Origin: DAOUKH01 sp965207995
GTDB taxonomy: Bacteria > Chloroflexota > Dehalococcoidia > SHYB01
DNA length: 64,000 bases
Direction of reading: 5' to 3'
NCBI GenBank assembly: GCA_965207995.1
Contig: OZ242299.1
Span: 1,054,001-1,118,000 of the forward strand
Part shown: positions 9,864 through 17,172 of the stretch, one piece after another
How positions within the stretch are numbered: the first letter of the stretch is position 1
How the letters are laid out: every line of letters starts with the position of its first letter
Notes under the pieces: model-generated
The model's database searches: none
Seen by the model: the letters and a program-made list of their open reading frames with translations, nothing else
Told to the model about the DNA's origin: nothing
Translations under genes and position numbers: made by a program

Positions 9864-10712
9864 ATGCCCGGCGTGGTAACCCTCTCGTGGGAGGACGTAG
9901 ACGAACGTTTCGACGGGCTGCTTCCCGCGGGGACGCGCAAGGTCTACGGCATCCCGCGCGGTGGGGCAATCGTCGCCGGGCTCCTTCGCCAGCGCGGCAT
10001 ACAGGTGGTGGGGCCGGACGAGGCTGAGGTGATCGTCGACGACATCATCGACAGCGGCGAGACCGCCAAGCGCTACGCCGCGCGGTACGGCAAGCCCATC
10101 GCCGTCCTGGTCAATAAGGAGCAAGAGGGTCTGATGGGCGTCTGGGTGGAGTTCCCGTGGGAGGGCGGCCGGGAGGGCGACCTGCGGGACGGCCTCCGGC
10201 GCATCATCCAGACCATCGGCGACGATCCCGACCGGACGGGGCTCATCGAGACCCCGGACCGCGTCATTGCAGTCTGGAACGAGCTCTTTTCGGGCTACCG
10301 CGAGCAGCCCGGCGACGTCATCGAGTGGGTCCCGGCCGGCGAGGGCGGCATGGTCCTCGTCCGCGGCGTGCCCTTCCGCTCGACCTGCGAACGCCACCTG
10401 CTCCCATTCTGGGGCGAGATCGACGCCGCCTACCTGCCCGCGGGGCGCGCTATCACGCCGGCCAGCCTCACCCATCTCATCGAGGTCTGCTCGCGCCGAC
10501 TCCAGACTCAGGAGGCCATGACGAGCCTGATAGGACAGGCGCTCGACGAGGGCGAGGCCGCAGGCGTTGCCGTGGCCGTCCGCGCCCAGCGCGTCTGCGC
10601 CGCTCCCCCGGCGTCGGCGCCCAACGGCGGGCTCCGCACGACCACGTACTTCTCCGGCGCGTTCGAGATGGACGCGGCGGCAAGGGCGGAGTTTCTGCAC
10701 GGGGACGGGTGA
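9864..10712 (+). CDS. Fusion of a purine-type phosphoribosyltransferase and a GTP cyclohydrolase I (FolE) domain
   Basis: A 282-residue two-domain protein. The ATG at 9864 is preferred to the one at 9849 because GGAGGAG ends 6 bases before it. Residues 5-102 form a small type I phosphoribosyltransferase domain: YGIPRGGAIVAG (pyrophosphate loop), VIVDDIIDSGETAKR (PRPP loop) and WVEFPWEGG, as in xanthine/guanine phosphoribosyltransferases. Residues 107-282 are FolE-like: DDPDRTGLIETPDRV, FRSTCERHLLPFWGEI, RRLQTQEAMT and RTTTYFSGAF. The zinc ligands are kept (Cys175, His178, Cys245), but by hand alignment the catalytic histidines matching E. coli His112 and His179 are Arg177 and Arg243. The chemistry may therefore stop early or differ. 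No folate or queuosine genes are nearby. Confidence 0.88.
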   Translation: MPGVVTLSWEDVDERFDGLLPAGTRKVYGIPRGGAIVAGLLRQRGIQVVGPDEAEVIVDDIIDSGETAKRYAARYGKPIAVLVNKEQEGLMGVWVEFPWEGGREGDLRDGLRRIIQTIGDDPDRTGLIETPDRVIAVWNELFSGYREQPGDVIEWVPAGEGGMVLVRGVPFRSTCERHLLPFWGEIDAAYLPAGRAITPASLTHLIEVCSRRLQTQEAMTSLIGQALDEGEAAGVAVAVRAQRVCAAPPASAPNGGLRTTTYFSGAFEMDAAARAEFLHGDG

Positions 10713-10716
10713 TCCC

Positions 10717-11901
10717 CTAAGGGTCTTCATCCGGCGCGATGCCGGCCTCGGCGAGGACTTGCGCCGTGTGCTCGCCCAAGAGTGGAGCGCGGCCCGGGGA
10801 TTCCTGAGCGCCGCCTTCATCGGGAGCATGGGGCCGGAAGGGCAGGCCCGGCGCGGCGATGGCGCCGGCCTCGGGATGTTCCGTTCGCTGGAAGAAGCCG
10901 CGCTCCGTCAGGTGCGGGTCGTCGAGCATGTCGGCCGCGTCGTAGACCGGCGCGACCGGGAAACGGGCCGCCGCCGCGGCGTCGAAAATCTCTTCCCGCG
11001 TGTGCTCGGCAAGCCACTCGTACCAGATCACGCGGAACTCGTCGAAGTGCGCGACGCGGGAGTCGCGGTCGGCGAACTTGGGCGAGCCGATTAGCTCGGG
11101 CCGGCCGATCATCTCGAAGATGCGGGGCCACCAGGCCTCGCCGCGCCCCACGCCCTGCACAGCGATGTAGCCGTCCTTGCAGGGATAGCCGCCGACCAGG
11201 TAGGGGCCAAAGACGTCGTTGCCCACGCGCTTCGAGGGCTCGCCGCCGTAGGCGAAGTTGGGGAAGCGCACCTCGGGGTTGCAGACCAGCGCCTCGGCGA
11301 TGGAGAAGTCGATGTACGAGCCGCGCCCGGTGAGGCGGGCCGAAAGGGCCGCGGCGGCCAGCCCCACCGCGGCGACACCGCCGGCGTAGTAGAGCCCCTG
11401 GTTTTCGGCGAGCTTGAGCGGCTCGCGCTCCGGGTCGCCGAGGTTGTACATCGGCCCGCACATGGCCTGGAAGACGAGGTCGGAGCCCTGCCAGTCGCGC
11501 TGCGGCCCCGTCTTGCCGAAGGGACTGATCGACATCATGACGAGGCGGGGGTTCGACGCCGCGAGCGATTCGTAGGAGAGTCCCAGGCCGTCGAGGACGC
11601 CGGGCCCTTCGCTCTCCACGAGTGCCCCGGCCCGCCCGGCGAGACGGCAGAGAACGGCGCGGTCCCGGTCGTCGTGCACGTCGAGAACGACGCTGCGCTT
11701 ACCGCCGTTGAGGTAGAGGAAAAGGGCACTCGTCTCGGGGTGGGGCTGGTCGCCGGCGAAGGGGCCGGCGCGGCGGGCCTCGTCGCCCCCCGGCGGTTCG
11801 ACCTTGACGACGTCGGCCCCGAACTGGGCGAGCTGCTTCGTGCAGAAGGGCCCGGCGGCCCCCTGCGTGAGGTCGAGGACGGTGAGCCCGTCCATCAGCA
11901 T
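10717..11901 (-). CDS. CaiB/BaiF family III CoA-transferase lacking the catalytic Asp
   Basis: A 394-residue member of the family: MDGLTVLDLTQGAAGPF at the N-terminus, FGADVVKVEPPGGDEAR for CoA binding, and the TGRGSYIDFS loop. Where the catalytic Asp is expected, about 21 residues before TGRG, there is no Asp or Glu (the segment reads NQGLYYAGGVAAV). It may be a non-catalytic partner subunit, perhaps of the gene at 8461-9732, or a divergent enzyme. It lies 34 bases downstream of the oxidoreductase beta subunit on the same strand, so it is probably in that operon and may handle the CoA ester made or used there. Confidence 0.88.
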   Translation of the reverse strand: MLMDGLTVLDLTQGAAGPFCTKQLAQFGADVVKVEPPGGDEARRAGPFAGDQPHPETSALFLYLNGGKRSVVLDVHDDRDRAVLCRLAGRAGALVESEGPGVLDGLGLSYESLAASNPRLVMMSISPFGKTGPQRDWQGSDLVFQAMCGPMYNLGDPEREPLKLAENQGLYYAGGVAAVGLAAAALSARLTGRGSYIDFSIAEALVCNPEVRFPNFAYGGEPSKRVGNDVFGPYLVGGYPCKDGYIAVQGVGRGEAWWPRIFEMIGRPELIGSPKFADRDSRVAHFDEFRVIWYEWLAEHTREEIFDAAAAARFPVAPVYDAADMLDDPHLTERGFFQRTEHPEAGAIAAPGLPFRPHAPDEGGAQESPGRAPLLGEHTAQVLAEAGIAPDEDP

Positions 11902-11935
11902 GGCCTGGAGTCCTCCGGAAAGCGGGAGCGCTGGG

Positions 11936-12736
11936 TTAGGCCGCCGCGGGCTCCGGCGTCTTGAACTCGCCGAGGGTGAAGTACTTGGTGAGGGTGTCCT
12001 CCATGTACTGGGGAGCCTCCCACGTCTCCATGAACCAGCCGGTGGGGCACATGGTCATGATCTCGATGTAGGAGAAGCCCCGGCCCTCGAGCTGGGTCTC
12101 GAACGCGCGGCGGAGCATCTTCTTGGTGCGGTTGATCGCCACCGGCGAGTGCACCGAGCCGCGGGCGGAGTAGGCCGTGCCGTCAAGCTGCGCCAGTAGT
12201 TCGGCCATCTTGACTGGGTGGCCGTGCTCCTCGGCATCGCGTCCTTGGAGCGTGCTCTTCGTCTTCTGGCCCACGATCGTGGCCGCCGTCATGTGGCCGC
12301 CAGTCTCCCCGTTCACCGTGTTGTTCAGGCAGATCACGGTGAACTTCTCGCCGCGGGCGGCGCAGTGGACCGCCTCGGCGATCCCCTCACTGATCAGATC
12401 GCCGTCTCCTTGGATCGTGATGACGAAGCGGTCAGGCAGCATGCGCTTGACACCGGTGGCCATGGAGGGGGCGCGTCCGTGCAGCGCGTTGATGCGGTCG
12501 ACGTTGAGGAGTCCGTCGAGTGCGCCGTAGCAGCCGATGCCCGCGACGTGGACGGTGTCCTCCCGCAGGCCCAGCTCCTCCATCACCTCGGCGATCATGC
12601 GGTAGGCCATCGGCTCGCCGCAGCCGGGACACATGTGGTGCGGCGCAGACGTGTCCAACGTCTCGAGCTTGGGAAGCGACCAGACCCGCCGGAGCTTCTC
12701 CTTGATCGCCTCTTTCGCCGGATCCTTCTCGTCCAT
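11936..12736 (-). CDS. 2-oxoacid:ferredoxin oxidoreductase, beta subunit (TPP-binding)
   Basis: A 266-residue subunit. CPGCGEPMAYRMI near residue 36 is the cysteine motif for the iron-sulfur cluster and TPP site; GDGDLISEGIAEAVH and NNTVNGETGGHMT form the TPP/metal-binding segment of the family. With the alpha, gamma and ferredoxin subunits it would oxidise a 2-oxoacid to the acyl-CoA, passing electrons to ferredoxin, or run in reverse. The four-subunit form and small size resemble 2-oxoglutarate or branched-chain 2-oxoacid enzymes (KorB/VorA-like). The substrate is not certain. It starts 9 bases after the alpha subunit gene. Confidence 0.92.
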   Translation of the reverse strand: MDEKDPAKEAIKEKLRRVWSLPKLETLDTSAPHHMCPGCGEPMAYRMIAEVMEELGLREDTVHVAGIGCYGALDGLLNVDRINALHGRAPSMATGVKRMLPDRFVITIQGDGDLISEGIAEAVHCAARGEKFTVICLNNTVNGETGGHMTAATIVGQKTKSTLQGRDAEEHGHPVKMAELLAQLDGTAYSARGSVHSPVAINRTKKMLRRAFETQLEGRGFSYIEIMTMCPTGWFMETWEAPQYMEDTLTKYFTLGEFKTPEPAAA

Positions 12737-12745
12737 GGCCCGCTC

Positions 12746-13870
12746 CTAGGCGCTTACCGGCGCCATCCGTTCGTAGGTCTCGCGAATCTTCGCGGTCAGC
12801 TCGGGTATCTCGATCGCCTTGCCCATGCCGAACCCCGAGGAGTCCTGGCTGATGCGTCCGATGAAGTCAACGGGCACCTTGCCCAGCACGGTCAGGCGGA
12901 CGTCGTCGACCATCTGTCCGGCGTTAAGCTCGAAGACGGCAATGTGCTTCGCCTTCTCCGCCGCCTCGGCAACGGCGTCCTTGGGGAAGGGCCAGAGCGT
13001 GATGGGTCGGACGAACCCGATCTTCAGCCCCTCGTCGCGCAGCAGCTTGACGGCGTACTTCATGAACCGCGCCGCGTAGCCGAAGCCGATCACGACGAGG
13101 TCGGCATCGTCGAGGTGCGCCGTCTCCACCATCGTGGGCACCGCCTCTTCGAGGTAGGCGATGCGGTCGAGGGCACGCTCCTGATGACCGCCGTAGCCGC
13201 CCTCTTCGTCGCGGGCTTTCTGAAGCTCGTCGCGGCTGCGCGTGCCGAAGAGGAAGGAGTTGATGCGCGGCGTGCGTCCCCGCGCCCCATCGACCGCCCT
13301 TCCCGAGAGGTCGGGCAGGTCGGATTCGTCGAGCCCTTGAAAGTCGACGGCCTCGACGGTGTGGGAGAGCACGTAGTCCGACTGCACCAGCACCGGCGTG
13401 GTGAACTTGTGCGCGGTGTAGAAGGCGAGGCGCATCAGGTCGTAGGCTTCCTGGACGGTGTGCGGCGCGTAGGAGACATAGCGGTACTCGCCGTGGCCGC
13501 CGCCGCGCGTCCCGATCCGGTACTCGGTCTGCCCGCGCGACATGTGGACGAACACATAGGGGATCTGCGCGGCGAACATCTCCGACATGGCCTCTTGCAT
13601 CAGGCTCATACCGGTGGCGGTGGTGGAGCACATCGCCCGCGCGCCGGTGGCGGCGGCGCCCCACACCATGCTGATCGCCTCGCCTTCGCTCTCGGCGTTG
13701 ATATAGACGCCGCCCGCCTTGCCCATCTCCTTCGCCATCGCCTCGATCAGGTGCGTGTTTGGCTGGATCGGATAGCTGGCGTAGAAGCGGCAACCGGCAT
13801 CGATCGCCGCTTGGGCGATGGCTTGGCTGCCGTCGGCGAGGCGCCGGTCTTGCTGGTCAGTCATGGCCAT
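12746..13870 (-). CDS. 2-oxoacid:ferredoxin oxidoreductase, alpha subunit
   Basis: A 374-residue subunit with the pyrimidine-binding domain (residues 1-180; INAESEGEAISMVWGAAATGAR and TTATGMSLMQEA) and the transketolase C-like domain (VIGFGYAARFMKYAVKLLRDEG; VRPITLWPFP). The motif that is usually YPITPS in this family reads YPIQPNTHLIEAMA here, which touches the 2-oxoacid site and may mean an unusual substrate. MSRGQTEYRIGTRGG is the glycine-rich stretch found in Kor/Vor alpha subunits. It is the third gene of the operon, 3 bases after the ferredoxin subunit. Confidence 0.92.
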   Translation of the reverse strand: MAMTDQQDRRLADGSQAIAQAAIDAGCRFYASYPIQPNTHLIEAMAKEMGKAGGVYINAESEGEAISMVWGAAATGARAMCSTTATGMSLMQEAMSEMFAAQIPYVFVHMSRGQTEYRIGTRGGGHGEYRYVSYAPHTVQEAYDLMRLAFYTAHKFTTPVLVQSDYVLSHTVEAVDFQGLDESDLPDLSGRAVDGARGRTPRINSFLFGTRSRDELQKARDEEGGYGGHQERALDRIAYLEEAVPTMVETAHLDDADLVVIGFGYAARFMKYAVKLLRDEGLKIGFVRPITLWPFPKDAVAEAAEKAKHIAVFELNAGQMVDDVRLTVLGKVPVDFIGRISQDSSGFGMGKAIEIPELTAKIRETYERMAPVSA

Positions 13871-13873
13871 ACA

Positions 13874-14110
13874 TCAGGCGCGAGCCGCGCCGGGGACGTT
13901 TCGGTAGACCTCGGTGATGCAGAAGTCGGGACAGATGAGGGCGCACATCTCGCAGCCGGTGCAGCCGTCGAGAAGGATCGGGTAGCGGAAGCCGAGGCGG
14001 TTCAACTCCGTCGACATCTCCAACACGTCGACGGGGCAGACCTGCACGCAGAGGTCGCAGCCCTTACAGAGCTCGATGTCGATCTCGATTGAGCCGACGG
14101 CCTTCGCCAT
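13874..14110 (-). CDS. 2-oxoacid:ferredoxin oxidoreductase, delta subunit (2[4Fe-4S] ferredoxin)
   Basis: A 78-residue bacterial-type ferredoxin with two CxxCxxCxxxCP motifs: CKGCDLCVQVCP and CTGCEMCALICP, which would hold two [4Fe-4S] clusters. It transfers electrons from the TPP site of the complex to soluble ferredoxin. Its place between the gamma and alpha subunit genes fits the four-subunit Kor/Vor operons. Confidence 0.95.
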   Translation of the reverse strand: MAKAVGSIEIDIELCKGCDLCVQVCPVDVLEMSTELNRLGFRYPILLDGCTGCEMCALICPDFCITEVYRNVPGAARA

Positions 14111-14122
14111 CTTCGCCTCCGT

Positions 14123-14710
14123 CTACACCAGCGCCGGCGCCCACGCCTCGGCATCAAGGGTCGCCAGGTGCTCCCGGGCATAGGCCGCGCCCGCCTCCAT
14201 GACCGCCACGTTCTTCGGGATCGTCCCGCGCCGGTAGGGCGGCGTCAGCGCTTCCAACGCGCCCGCGAGGCGGTCGACGGAGACCAACCCCGTCGACTCG
14301 CTCACCGCCGCGAGCATCGCCATCGCCGCGCCCTGGGCGTTGCCCACTTCCTCGGCGAGCTTCGCCGCCGGAATCGCGACGAGCGCCACGCCCACCGGCG
14401 CGCCCTCGCCGGTCACCACGCCGCCGTTGATCACGAAGAGGCCGCCGTCGCGGGTCTTGGGACGGACGACAGGCACGACGTTGGGGTGCATCGCGATCGC
14501 CATCCACGCGCTGGGAATGATCGGCGGAGCAAGCAGCGCCTCCGTGCCCGCCACGACGGTGCACTCAACGTTGCCGCCGCGCATCGTGCCGCCGAACGCC
14601 GCGAAATGCATGACGTGCTTGGCTTCGGCGTTGAGCGCCTGCGCGAGGAGCTTAGTGGCGAGCTGGACCCCTTGCCCGCCGATGCCCCCCATGACGATCT
14701 CCCGCTCCAT
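14123..14710 (-). CDS. 2-oxoacid:ferredoxin oxidoreductase, gamma subunit
   Basis: A 195-residue subunit. The CoA-binding domain begins with MGGIGGQGVQLATKLLAQAL, the glycine-rich loop of the family, and continues with HVMHFAAFGGTMRGGNVEC. It closes the active site and binds CoA in these enzymes. It is the first gene of a minus-strand operon gamma-ferredoxin-alpha-beta, followed by a CoA-transferase. A good promoter lies upstream and a GGGAGGGG ribosome-binding site precedes the ATG. Confidence 0.93.
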   Translation of the reverse strand: MEREIVMGGIGGQGVQLATKLLAQALNAEAKHVMHFAAFGGTMRGGNVECTVVAGTEALLAPPIIPSAWMAIAMHPNVVPVVRPKTRDGGLFVINGGVVTGEGAPVGVALVAIPAAKLAEEVGNAQGAAMAMLAAVSESTGLVSVDRLAGALEALTPPYRRGTIPKNVAVMEAGAAYAREHLATLDAEAWAPALV

Positions 14711-14737
14711 CGGAAGGCCCCTCCCAGAAGTGGGGTC

Positions 14738-14766
14738 ACTCTAGCATCGGCCCCAGGGAGCGTCAA
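14738..14766 (-). promoter_or_regulatory. Sigma-70 promoter of the 2-oxoacid oxidoreductase operon
   Basis: On the minus strand TTGACG (14761-14766) is followed after exactly 17 bases by TAGAGT (14738-14743), 27 bases before the gamma subunit start codon. Five and four of six bases match the consensus boxes. Confidence 0.6.
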
Positions 14767-14904
14767 ACAAGGGGGCGTGGGGCGCCGTTTTTGGTAGGGC
14801 GGTGGAGTGAGCGGACGCCGTAGTATCATCGTTCCCAGCGCAGATCACAGGTTCGGGGGCTGTGGGCCAATGGTGCGGCAGCCTCAGAAGGCAGCAACAC
14901 AGGC

Positions 14905-15045
14905 ATGGACTACACAGGCTTTCTAGAGACGCTCGAAATCATGCGCGACCCCGACCTCATGGAGTCGTTCCGGCGCGCGGTGAAGCAGTTCGAGGCCGGG
15001 GAGGGCCGGGACTTCGAGGAGTTCGCCGCCGAACTCGGAATCTAA
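14905..15045 (+). CDS. Possible 46-residue protein resembling a Phd/YefM antitoxin tail
   Basis: A short frame starting at ATG 14905, in an otherwise gene-free stretch of about 350 bases (14711-15064). Its sequence, with TLEIMRDPDLMESFRRAVKQ and a glycine-rich, acidic end (GEGRDFEEFAAELGI), resembles the toxin-binding C-terminal tail of Phd/YefM antitoxins, where a 'DPELMxALR' pattern is common. The DNA-binding N-terminal half is missing and no toxin gene is next to it. The ribosome-binding site is weak. It is either an antitoxin remnant or an unrelated micropeptide. Codon use is like that of the neighbours. Confidence 0.45.
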   Translation: MDYTGFLETLEIMRDPDLMESFRRAVKQFEAGEGRDFEEFAAELGI

Positions 15046-15064
15046 GCGAGCTCCAGCGCCCGCG

Positions 15065-15871
15065 CTACTCGCCGGTGAAGTGGGGTTCGCGCTTGGCGAG
15101 GTAGGCGGCGAGGGCTTCCTTGTGGTCCTTGGTGGTGAGGGTGAAGGCTTCGGCGTAGGCCGAGCCGACGAGGTGCTCGTCGAGGTCTTGCTTGAGCCCC
15201 TTGTAGACCATCTCCTTGACGAGGCGGTTGGGCACCGGCGGCTTGGCGGCGATCTTGCTGGCCAGCGCCATCGTCTCCTCCTCCAGCTTCTCCGCCGGCA
15301 CGAGCTTGTTGAGCACGCCCAGCTCGCGGGCCTCCTCGGCGCCGAGCCAGTCGCCGGTGTAGAGCAGCTCCAGCGCCTTGCCGACCCCGAGCGCCCGCGG
15401 GTAGAACCACGTCGCTCCGGTGTTGGAGACGAGCGCCATCTGGAGGAACGCGTTCATGAAGCGGGCCTTCTCGCTCCCGATGCGGAGGTCGCAGGCCAGC
15501 GCCCAGTCGAAGCCGTCGGCGACGGCGAAGCCATTGACCATCGCGATCGTGGGCATGGGCATGTTCTGCAGGCCGAGCGTCACCTGCTGCGGGTAGTCCC
15601 GGATGTAGGTCAGGATCTCGAGCTCCGTCAGGTCGCCCAAGAGCCGGTCGGTCGTGCCCCGCTCCTCTTTGATGTCGGTGGCCGCGGTGAAGGCGCGGCC
15701 CGCGCCGGTGAGAATGAAGACCCGCACGTCCCGGTCCTCAGAGACGGCGCGCAAGGCGTGCGTCATCTCCTTGAACATCTGCTCGTTGATCGCGTTGAGA
15801 ACGTCGGGGCGGTTGAGCGTCAGCTTCGCGATGTGGTCCTTCTTCTCAAGGATGATGGTCGTGTAGTCCAT
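15065..15871 (-). CDS. Enoyl-CoA hydratase/isomerase-family (crotonase) protein, altered active site
   Basis: A 268-residue crotonase-fold protein that would act on an acyl-CoA. The N-terminus reads LTLNRPDVLNAINEQMF. The first oxyanion-hole segment is GRAFTAATDIKEE instead of the usual AFSAGADL, and the second, normally NGxAxGGGxxLAL, is NGFAVADGFDWALACD. The usual catalytic Glu that follows is not in place either (NAFLQMALVSNTGATWF). These changes suggest a reaction other than simple hydration, or loss of activity. It is upstream of nothing on its strand and is followed by the short possible protein on the other strand; the next upstream gene is the RidA-like one. Confidence 0.88.
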   Translation of the reverse strand: MDYTTIILEKKDHIAKLTLNRPDVLNAINEQMFKEMTHALRAVSEDRDVRVFILTGAGRAFTAATDIKEERGTTDRLLGDLTELEILTYIRDYPQQVTLGLQNMPMPTIAMVNGFAVADGFDWALACDLRIGSEKARFMNAFLQMALVSNTGATWFYPRALGVGKALELLYTGDWLGAEEARELGVLNKLVPAEKLEEETMALASKIAAKPPVPNRLVKEMVYKGLKQDLDEHLVGSAYAEAFTLTTKDHKEALAAYLAKREPHFTGE

Positions 15872-15906
15872 GGATGCTCCCTAGTGGAACGGCTTGGCGC
15901 CGCGGA

Positions 15907-17097
15907 TCAAACGACGGCGACGGCGACGACCTGGAAGACCTGCTCCGGCCGCGCGTTCTGGTGGATGGTGAGCCCGGTCGCGGCGGGAAAGGCGTCGCCG
16001 AAGACGTCGCGGCGGACGGCGGCCAGACCCCGCACCTCGTTCTGCGCCGTCGGCGGCGTGCACTCCAGGGTGTACATGATATCGTCCACCCCGACGCCGG
16101 CCTCGGCGCAGATCGCGGCCACGTTGCGGTAGGCCTGGCGCGCCTGCTCGACGAGGTCGTACTTGTACACCTGGCTCTCGCCCGTCGTGTGGTCGATCGA
16201 CGCCTGGCCGGAGATGTAGAGCAGGTTCCCCTTCTTGACCGCGGGCGCCGCCGTCATCTCGCGCCAGGAATCCTCCCAGCCGGACGGCACGATCTGCTCA
16301 CGGCCGCCGCCGATAATCGCGGTGGCCTCGATTTCGAGATGGCCGTGGGGCGAGAGCATGCGGTGGAAGTGCACGCTGCTGGAGGCCGGATAGGTTCCGC
16401 CGAAGCGCTGCTCGCGCAGCTTCCTCACCTCGGGATAGGTGACGGTAGCCTGCGGGTCCACGTAGTTCATCGTGTTGACCACGTCGCCGAACGAGGCGCC
16501 GGCGGCGGTAAGCACCTTCTCCATGCGGTCGTAGCACCACTCGGCCTGCGCGACGGTGTCGTTCGGCTCCAGCGTGATGACGCCCGTGACCCAGACCTTG
16601 TTGTCGACCTTGACCGCCGGCGCGTAGGTCAGATCCTTGAAGCGCTCGAACTCGGGGCCGGGCGGGATGATGGCTTCCTTCTTTCCCTTGACCGCAATGG
16701 CGTTGATCTCGATGAGCGCGTCGGGCCGCAGTAGGCTATGCACCAACACCCCCGTCGAGGCCACGGGACTCTTGCCCATGTACTGCTCGCGGACGGCCGC
16801 GGTGCCGCGAAACTTGCCGAGACCGGGCGGCGCGATGTAGTCGGTCGTACGCACGATGTTGTCGTAGGTCATCCCCGCCGCTTCGAGCACGACCCCGATC
16901 TTCTCCCACGCCACCTTCGACTGCTCAACGATGTCGCCCTCACAAAGGACGCGCCGCTTCTCCTCGTTGTAGCTGCTCGCAGTGTGGCCGGAGACGTAGA
17001 CGACCCCGTCCTTCTCCGTTCCCAACGAGAACGTGTAGCGGCGAAGGTCCAGCCAGGGGAACTTGTCGGGGTCGACCGGGATGACGTTTCTGGCCAT
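15907..17097 (-). CDS. Protein with three tandem RidA (YjgF/YER057c/UK114) domains
   Basis: A 396-residue protein that looks like three RidA domains in a row, at about residues 15-130, 145-265 and 270-396. Each has the pattern of a strand 'VYVSGHT', 'VWVTGVI' or 'LYISGQA', a long helix (SKVAWEKIGVVLEAAGM, EWCYDRMEKVLTAAGA, ARQAYRNVAAICAEAG), and a closing strand (ALIEINAIAV, HLEIEATAI, VFQVVAVAV). RidA trimers deaminate reactive enamines, and a single chain here may imitate the trimer. The Arg that binds the substrate carboxylate in RidA (E. coli Arg105) is replaced by Ser, Ser and Ala, so classical deaminase activity is doubtful. It lies between a crotonase and an amidase gene. Confidence 0.8.
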   Translation of the reverse strand: MARNVIPVDPDKFPWLDLRRYTFSLGTEKDGVVYVSGHTASSYNEEKRRVLCEGDIVEQSKVAWEKIGVVLEAAGMTYDNIVRTTDYIAPPGLGKFRGTAAVREQYMGKSPVASTGVLVHSLLRPDALIEINAIAVKGKKEAIIPPGPEFERFKDLTYAPAVKVDNKVWVTGVITLEPNDTVAQAEWCYDRMEKVLTAAGASFGDVVNTMNYVDPQATVTYPEVRKLREQRFGGTYPASSSVHFHRMLSPHGHLEIEATAIIGGGREQIVPSGWEDSWREMTAAPAVKKGNLLYISGQASIDHTTGESQVYKYDLVEQARQAYRNVAAICAEAGVGVDDIMYTLECTPPTAQNEVRGLAAVRRDVFGDAFPAATGLTIHQNARPEQVFQVVAVAVV

Positions 17098-17172
17098 GGT
17101 GGGCGGCTCCTACGAAAGGGATCGGGGCGCGGAGTAGTCTACCGCACCGCTCAACGTGTCCGAAGCCGGCGG

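Noticed and set aside
12218..14092. 624-codon open frame on the plus strand across the oxidoreductase genes
   Set aside because: Long antisense frames are expected in GC-rich genes. The minus-strand frames carry the family motifs, and this one is Arg/His/Gly-rich without recognisable domains.
14850..14905. GC-rich stretch with GCAGCCTCAGAAGGCAGCAAC, reminiscent of the SRP (4.5S) RNA core
   Set aside because: The GGAA-type tetraloop and the symmetric internal loop of SRP RNA cannot be formed, and no long outer stem pairs around it.
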